This document shows positions 60,227 to 64,000 of a stretch of DNA of 64,000 nucleotides, one piece after another; positions within the stretch are counted from its first letter, which is position 1, and each line of letters begins with the position of its first letter. Below the pieces are notes generated by a model. It had not been told where the DNA came from. It saw nothing but the letters and a program-made list of their open reading frames with translations, and ran no database searches. The position numbers and the translations under genes are program-made. The stretch is from UBA3263 sp964554335 (GTDB lineage: Bacteria > Bacteroidota > Bacteroidia > Bacteroidales > Muribaculaceae), in the NCBI GenBank assembly GCA_964554335.1, contig CAZKOF010000004.1, positions 11,063 through 75,062 of the forward strand. Direction: 5' to 3'.

Positions 60227-60820
60227 ATGACAACCAAAAAAAAATCTATCCAAGGCACCAAGACCGAGGAGAACCTCGTGGCTGCATACATGGCCGAATC
60301 TGCCGCCTACAGCCGCTACACATACTATGCAGCCCAAGCAAAGAAAGAAGGCTTTTTCCCCATTGAAAAGGTATTCACCGACACTGCCGCCAACGAATTG
60401 CGCCACGGCAAGGTCTTCTTCAAGTTCCTCGAAGGGGGCCGGGTTGCCGTTGACCTGACAGTCGACGCCGGTGTTATCGGCAAGACTGTCGACAACCTCG
60501 AGATCGCTGCCGAAGAAGAGCGGCGCGAGGGCGTAGTTGCCTACATTGACGCAGCCAAAACCGCCGACGAGGAGGGCTTCCCCAAAATCGCCGCACACTT
60601 CCGCGCAATCGCCGAAGTGGAGGGACGCCACGAAAAACGCTTCCGCAGGCTCATCGAGCAGATTAAAGCAGGCACCGTCTGGAAACGCCCCGAGCCGATT
60701 GAATGGCAATGCATGGTCTGCGGCTACGTTTATTACGGCACGGAACCCCCCGCTACGGCCTGCCCGGCCTGCGACCATCCCTATCAGCACTACATGCCTC
60801 TCGACCTTGACCCGGATTGA
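60227..60820 (+). CDS. Rubrerythrin
   Basis: A 197-residue cytoplasmic non-haem iron peroxidase that protects anaerobes by reducing hydrogen peroxide. A ferritin-like four-helix domain provides the di-iron ligands (ENLVAAYMAESAAYSRY, TAANELRHGKVFF, AEVEGRHEKRF). A C-terminal rubredoxin domain has CMVCGYVYYG and CPACDHPYQHY, the four cysteines for FeS4. Length and order are standard. The last 31 nt overlap the end of the convergent CPBP protease gene. Confidence 0.96.
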   Translation: MTTKKKSIQGTKTEENLVAAYMAESAAYSRYTYYAAQAKKEGFFPIEKVFTDTAANELRHGKVFFKFLEGGRVAVDLTVDAGVIGKTVDNLEIAAEEERREGVVAYIDAAKTADEEGFPKIAAHFRAIAEVEGRHEKRFRRLIEQIKAGTVWKRPEPIEWQCMVCGYVYYGTEPPATACPACDHPYQHYMPLDLDPD

Positions 60821-61596
60821 CGCAACATCATATACACTCCCGCGACGGTGAGAGCCGCGGAAACCGCACTGAGGGCGGGGGTTGACACCGAGTCAATTCC
60901 CGCCCATATCGTCATCACGGCCAGGGCATTATTGACCACATGGCAGCCGACGGCAAGCCATAGTGACCCGGTCCACACTACCGTATAGCCGAAAAATGCG
61001 CCCAGGAGCATACGCGGAAGCAGACCGACGGCCTGACCGTGCATGGCAGCGAAAATCGCCGCCGTTACCCAGACAGCAACGTGAACGCCCGCGCCCGAAC
61101 GGAACAGGCCCTGCATTGCCCCGCGGAAAAAGAGTTCCTCGCTCAATCCGGTCAACACGGCCATAATCATCAGCGCCAGAGCGAGGTTTGCGCCCGTATG
61201 GGGCCCGACGACCTCGAGAGTGGCCGCCAGGGCAGCGGCTTCGAGGTCAAGCACCGGTTGCGGCCACGGGAGCATGGCGCATAGGGAGTTCAGACCGTCG
61301 ATGGCGGGGATGGAGACAACCAGCGTGGCGAGACCCAGCAGGGTCATCCGGGCCGACGGAAGCGAACGCAGGCAGAGGAAGTCGGCCGGCAGGCGCGTGA
61401 TCAGCAGAGCGGTCAGCAACGCCGGCAGCACGAAGGCCAGTAACTCCTGGGCAACGATGGTTATGCGGGTAACGGCCAATCCGTTGTCGGTCAGCCGACC
61501 GAGCAGCATCTGAAGAGCTGATGTCAGGAAAAGACCGACTGTCATCAAGAGGACGAGCAGCACAATGCGCTGCCAAAACGTCAGGGCAAGCTTCAT
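60790..61596 (-). CDS. CPBP family intramembrane metalloprotease
   Basis: A 268-residue polytopic membrane protein of the CAAX-protease/bacteriocin-processing (CPBP) family. GLSEELFFRGAMQGLF is the EExxxR motif. AAIFAAMHGQAVGLLP gives the FxxxH motif, and LWLAVGCHVVNNALAV gives HxxxN. About seven helices are present. Substrates are unknown. The start overlaps the trmN6 stop by 4 nt, making a two-gene operon; its end overlaps rubrerythrin tail to tail. Confidence 0.9.
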   Translation of the reverse strand: MKLALTFWQRIVLLVLLMTVGLFLTSALQMLLGRLTDNGLAVTRITIVAQELLAFVLPALLTALLITRLPADFLCLRSLPSARMTLLGLATLVVSIPAIDGLNSLCAMLPWPQPVLDLEAAALAATLEVVGPHTGANLALALMIMAVLTGLSEELFFRGAMQGLFRSGAGVHVAVWVTAAIFAAMHGQAVGLLPRMLLGAFFGYTVVWTGSLWLAVGCHVVNNALAVMTIWAGIDSVSTPALSAVSAALTVAGVYMMLRQSGSRSRGM

Positions 61597-62267
61597 AAAT
61601 AGAATGCAGAGGTTAGGGTTTTATATTCCGGAGAGTTCAGGACCATAGCACGCCGAGTGCAGCCGTCGGCATCGCGCCCGAAGGTTGCAACCACGCGGCG
61701 CGGAGGCGCGGAGGGCTTGGTCAGTATTTCGCAGATGTCAACGCAGTTCAACCCTGCAATCCCTGCTGCGAAAGTCCAGGCGTCCAAACGGTCGGGCGGC
61801 AGAATGACACACACCGTTCCCCCCGGCGAAAGCATACCGGCGGCCCGGGCCATGAACGCCTCGGCCGGCAGCAGGACTTCATGGCGTGCGGCGGCGCGAC
61901 GCGGGTCGGGTGCAAGTTGCCCGGTAGCGAAAAACGGCGGATTGCAGACAATGGAATCGAACGGCTCCACGGAGTCGAAGAGCAGAAAGTCCATCGTCAG
62001 GATGCGTACCCGGGACGCCCAGAGCGACGCCGCGGCATTGGCGGCAGCCTCTCCGGCAGCGGCGGGGTCAATATCTATCATCACGACGTTGTCGGCTCCG
62101 CGCTGCGCGAGCATAAGTCCGATAAGCCCGCAACCGCAACCTACGTCGAGCACACGTCCTCGCGCCGGAGCCATAGCCCCGAGGGTCACCCCGTCGGTTC
62201 CGACTTTCATGGCTGAGGCTTCATGGCTGACGGCAAACTGCTTGAACCGAAACAACCGTTCGCTCAT
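61593..62267 (-). CDS. trmN6: tRNA1(Val) adenine-37 N6-methyltransferase
   Basis: A 224-residue SAM-dependent methyltransferase of the TrmN6/YfiC family. I start at the ATG at 62267 (MSERLFRFKQFAVSHE), which matches family N-termini; the frame runs on upstream. RVLDVGCGCGLIGLMLA is the SAM-binding glycine loop. VCNPPFF is the NPPF/Y catalytic motif of N6-adenine enzymes. MKVGTDGVTLGA is a family hallmark. A weak -7-like TCGCTTTG precedes the start. Confidence 0.93.
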   Translation of the reverse strand: MSERLFRFKQFAVSHEASAMKVGTDGVTLGAMAPARGRVLDVGCGCGLIGLMLAQRGADNVVMIDIDPAAAGEAAANAAASLWASRVRILTMDFLLFDSVEPFDSIVCNPPFFATGQLAPDPRRAAARHEVLLPAEAFMARAAGMLSPGGTVCVILPPDRLDAWTFAAGIAGLNCVDICEILTKPSAPPRRVVATFGRDADGCTRRAMVLNSPEYKTLTSAFYL

Positions 62268-62282
62268 ATGCTGAAATGCAAA

Positions 62283-62319
62283 GCGAGAAGCAACACCGCC
62301 TGCGGGGGTCACTTCTCGC
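62283..62319 (-). terminator. Hairpin after the L31 gene
   Basis: GCGAGAAG (62283-62290) and CTTCTCGC (62312-62319) form an 8-bp stem, just past rpmE on the minus strand. Only a short UUU follows, so termination may be partial, with read-through into trmN6. Confidence 0.45.
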
Positions 62320-62342
62320 AATAAAGTTGTCCGCAGCGCGGA

Positions 62343-62600
62343 TTAGTTCTTTTTGGTACGGTTGCCGTAGCGGCTCATGAACTTGTCGACGCGACCTGCG
62401 GTGTCGACGAGCTTCTGCTTGCCGGTGAAGAAGGGGTGAGAGCTGGAAGTGATTTCCAGTTTTACCAGAGGATACTCAACGCCATCGATGGTAATGGTTT
62501 CCTTAGCGGCCACGGTGGAGCGGGTGATGAACACCTCTTCGTTGGACATGTCCTTGAATGCGACCTCGCGATAATTGGAGGGATGGATGTCTTTCTTCAT
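62343..62600 (-). CDS. rpmE: 50S ribosomal protein L31, type B
   Basis: An 85-residue ribosomal protein. MKKDIHPSNYREVAFKDMS is the type-B start. SSHPFFTGKQKLVDTAGRVD is the conserved C-terminal block. None of the four zinc cysteines of type A is present, so this is the zinc-independent form. It has its own promoter and a leader of about 76 nt. Confidence 0.97.
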   Translation of the reverse strand: MKKDIHPSNYREVAFKDMSNEEVFITRSTVAAKETITIDGVEYPLVKLEITSSSHPFFTGKQKLVDTAGRVDKFMSRYGNRTKKN

Positions 62601-62642
62601 ATTGTAAATCTGTTAATTATGCGTAGAAAAGCGAATGAATTC

Positions 62643-62688
62643 ATCGGCTGGTAAGGCCGATTCTATTCGTAATGGCGCGGCAAATTTA
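62643..62688 (-). promoter_or_regulatory. L31 promoter and leader hairpin
   Basis: The complement of 62681-62688 reads TAAATTTG, a consensus -7 box. The leader contains a stem, ATCGGC/GCCGAT on the minus strand (62643-62661), between the start point and the gene. It may be an autogenous L31 binding site or simply a spacer hairpin. Confidence 0.5.
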
Positions 62689-62732
62689 CGGAAAATTTCC
62701 GACATAACCTCATAAATTGCAAAGATTTTTCG

Positions 62733-63797
62733 TCAACGCCCTCCGCAAAGCACCGCCACGAACCGCGGAAACAGGAGCGCTCCGACGTAGTAGACGGCCA
62801 GACTCACACCGACAATTCCGGCAAATCCGAGAAAATATGCCGCAATAAATCCGGCCGTGCTCACGGGAGCTATGGCGGCGACGACCGCACCTTTGACCGT
62901 CGGGGCAACAATCAGATGAAAGGCATACATAAAGAATGTCGACTTCGCGATGAATGCCGCCGGCTCCACTCCGCGGCGGGCCAATGCCGCACATGTCGAC
63001 AACATCGCCGGCACTCCGCACATGATGGCAGCAGCCAGGAGCCTCGCTCCGGCCTGACCGTCGGGAAAGATGACGCGCAACGTCACCACAACGGCAAACA
63101 ACACAAAAATCGCCCGGGCAGCAGCCCCCGAAAGGATCAACGGGTCACGGCGGCGGATTGCAAAGGCCGCTCCGAAGCAGAAAAAGCTGACTCCGGTCAA
63201 CGAGAACCAAAAGCAAGCGTCAGGCCATACACCAAAGAAGAACAACAGGACAAGCACACCGCAGAAGGGCACTCCGGCACGCGACTTCAAGACCCGATAT
63301 ATCAGGGGAGTGAGGAGCATTATGGCCATCAGGTCGCGCAGGAACCACAACGGCATATCTGCGGGCACACCCGAAGGGTCGTAAACGCCCAGCATTCCGT
63401 GTGACGGCACAAGCGAAAAGGGTCCGAACCCATTAACGGAATCAGACACCGACGGCAGAGCACGATTCTTGAGAGCACTGAGCATCTGCGCGATAAGATT
63501 CCAAAGCAGATACGGCACCAGCAGAGTCCGCACCCGACGTCGTAGTTGCCCGGAGAAAAAGCCACGGGCCTCAGGCGCTTTCTTATAAAAGAAGAGAAAT
63601 CCGGACATGAAGAAAAAGAGCGGCACCGCCACGCGCGCCACCGTATGAGAAAGCGCAAAAATCACATCGGCGGCAACCGGCGTCATCGCATCGGCCGGGA
63701 AACGGTCCATAATGTCGCTATGGATCAACACAATCAGCAACATCATCGGGAAACGCGCCAAACTGATAGTCTTCGAGAGAATGTTTTCGGAAGTCAT
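62733..63797 (-). CDS. Acyltransferase family 3 membrane protein
   Basis: A 354-residue integral membrane O-acyltransferase (Acyl_transf_3, OafA/fucose-4-O-acetylase type). SLARFPMMLLIVLIHSDI carries the conserved His in the first helix. VPLFFFMSGFLFFYKK is the second hallmark. LWFLRDLMAIMLLTPLI is the WFxxxL-type block, and FFMYAFHLIVAP lies near the end. About ten helices are present. It modifies surface glycans or lipids with acetyl or similar groups; the substrate is unknown. The tRNA-operon terminator lies 8 bp beyond its start, so it needs its own promoter, which I could not identify. Confidence 0.87.
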   Translation of the reverse strand: MTSENILSKTISLARFPMMLLIVLIHSDIMDRFPADAMTPVAADVIFALSHTVARVAVPLFFFMSGFLFFYKKAPEARGFFSGQLRRRVRTLLVPYLLWNLIAQMLSALKNRALPSVSDSVNGFGPFSLVPSHGMLGVYDPSGVPADMPLWFLRDLMAIMLLTPLIYRVLKSRAGVPFCGVLVLLFFFGVWPDACFWFSLTGVSFFCFGAAFAIRRRDPLILSGAAARAIFVLFAVVVTLRVIFPDGQAGARLLAAAIMCGVPAMLSTCAALARRGVEPAAFIAKSTFFMYAFHLIVAPTVKGAVVAAIAPVSTAGFIAAYFLGFAGIVGVSLAVYYVGALLFPRFVAVLCGGR

Positions 63798-63804
63798 AGA
63801 TGAA

Positions 63805-63844
63805 TAACAAAAACATCCTGCCGACCGAGGTCAGCAGGATGTTT
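63805..63844 (-). terminator. Terminator of the tRNA transcript
   Basis: AAACATCCTGC (63811-63821) pairs perfectly over 11 bp with GCAGGATGTTT (63834-63844). On the minus strand a U-run follows (plus-strand A at 63809-63813), 10 bp past tRNA-Leu. Confidence 0.85.
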
Positions 63845-63853
63845 CCACTATTG

Positions 63854-63937
63854 TGTCCGAAATGAGACTCGAACTCACACGGCCTAATGGCCACTACCCC
63901 CTCAAAGTAGCGCGTCTACCAATTCCGCCATCCGGAC
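63854..63937 (-). tRNA. tRNA-Leu (anticodon GAG)
   Basis: The minus strand gives GTCCGGA and TTCGGAC acceptor arms with A73. GGCGGAATTGGTAGACGC is the D-arm. The anticodon stem CTACT/GGTAG surrounds TTGAGGG (anticodon GAG, codons CUU/CUC). A long variable arm and GTTCGAGTC in the T-arm follow. The long variable arm and A73 confirm class II tRNA-Leu. CCA is not encoded. Confidence 0.96.
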
Positions 63938-63945
63938 AATAGTTC

Positions 63946-64000
<55 letters not shown>

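Overview
The window looks like chromosome of a gut-type Bacteroidales bacterium, probably Muribaculaceae or a near relative. The sequence evidence is SusC/SusD pairs, promoters of the Bacteroidetes type (TTTG, about 19-20 bp, TAnnTTTG), few Shine-Dalgarno sites, DUF4421 and YceD/L32/FabH order, and AT-rich heptad repeats in intergenic DNA. The family-level assignment is inference. There is no phage, insertion sequence, plasmid or CRISPR signal. Coding density is high and most genes sit in short operons with 1-4 nt overlaps.

Layout. 1-7758 (+): end of fabD, an LtaS-like membrane sulfatase-fold enzyme, a candidate small RNA, an acidic coiled-coil protein ending in a sliding-clamp-binding motif, a DPP-IV peptidase, miaA and a DUF4421 protein. 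7736-12417 (-): a YgiQ radical SAM protein and uvrB, separated by a roughly 430-nt structured RNA with its own promoter and terminator. A 217-bp GC-rich palindrome lies upstream of uvrB. 12822-22285 (-): a polysaccharide-utilization-like locus (SusC, SusD, DUF1735/discoidin lipoprotein, M60 metallopeptidase) that points to mucin or host glycoproteins. A secreted modular protein, HU, a 29-residue COX24-like protein and RNase G follow.

26998-43683: a divergent SusR-like propeller/LuxR regulator faces a second locus (SusC, SusD, a surface protein, GH16, GH3, GH128, and a discoidin/Ig-like protein). The GH16, GH3 and GH128 set points to beta-1,3-glucan (laminarin-type) degradation: binding and endo-cleavage at the surface, import by SusCD, and trimming by the GH3. 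Five secreted proteins in the two sugar regions end in type IX-like C-terminal sorting tails.

43692-53209: folA, a PAP2 phosphatase, trpS, an NDP-sugar dehydratase lacking its membrane half, a patatin, der, era, fabH, rpmF, yceD and a beta-barrel protein. Between der and era lies an unusual array of small hairpins spaced by GGTTA/TAACC. Several genes here have a -7 box only 4-6 nt before the start codon, so their mRNAs are probably leaderless.

53356-59904: a lipid head-group region. The minus-strand operon is pdxA, pgpA, a CDP-alcohol phosphatidyltransferase, an AUR1-like PAP2 enzyme and a PlsC-like acyltransferase, reminiscent of the Bacteroides inositol-lipid cluster. The divergent plus-strand operon encodes a sugar/alcohol-phosphate nucleotidyltransferase, an ATP-grasp-like protein and a second CDP-alcohol phosphotransferase that lacks the fourth conserved Asp. 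This region is the best candidate for an undescribed pathway. 60227-64000: rubrerythrin, a CPBP protease, trmN6, type-B L31, an acyltransferase-3 membrane protein, tRNA-Leu(GAG) and a partial tRNA-Gly(GCC).
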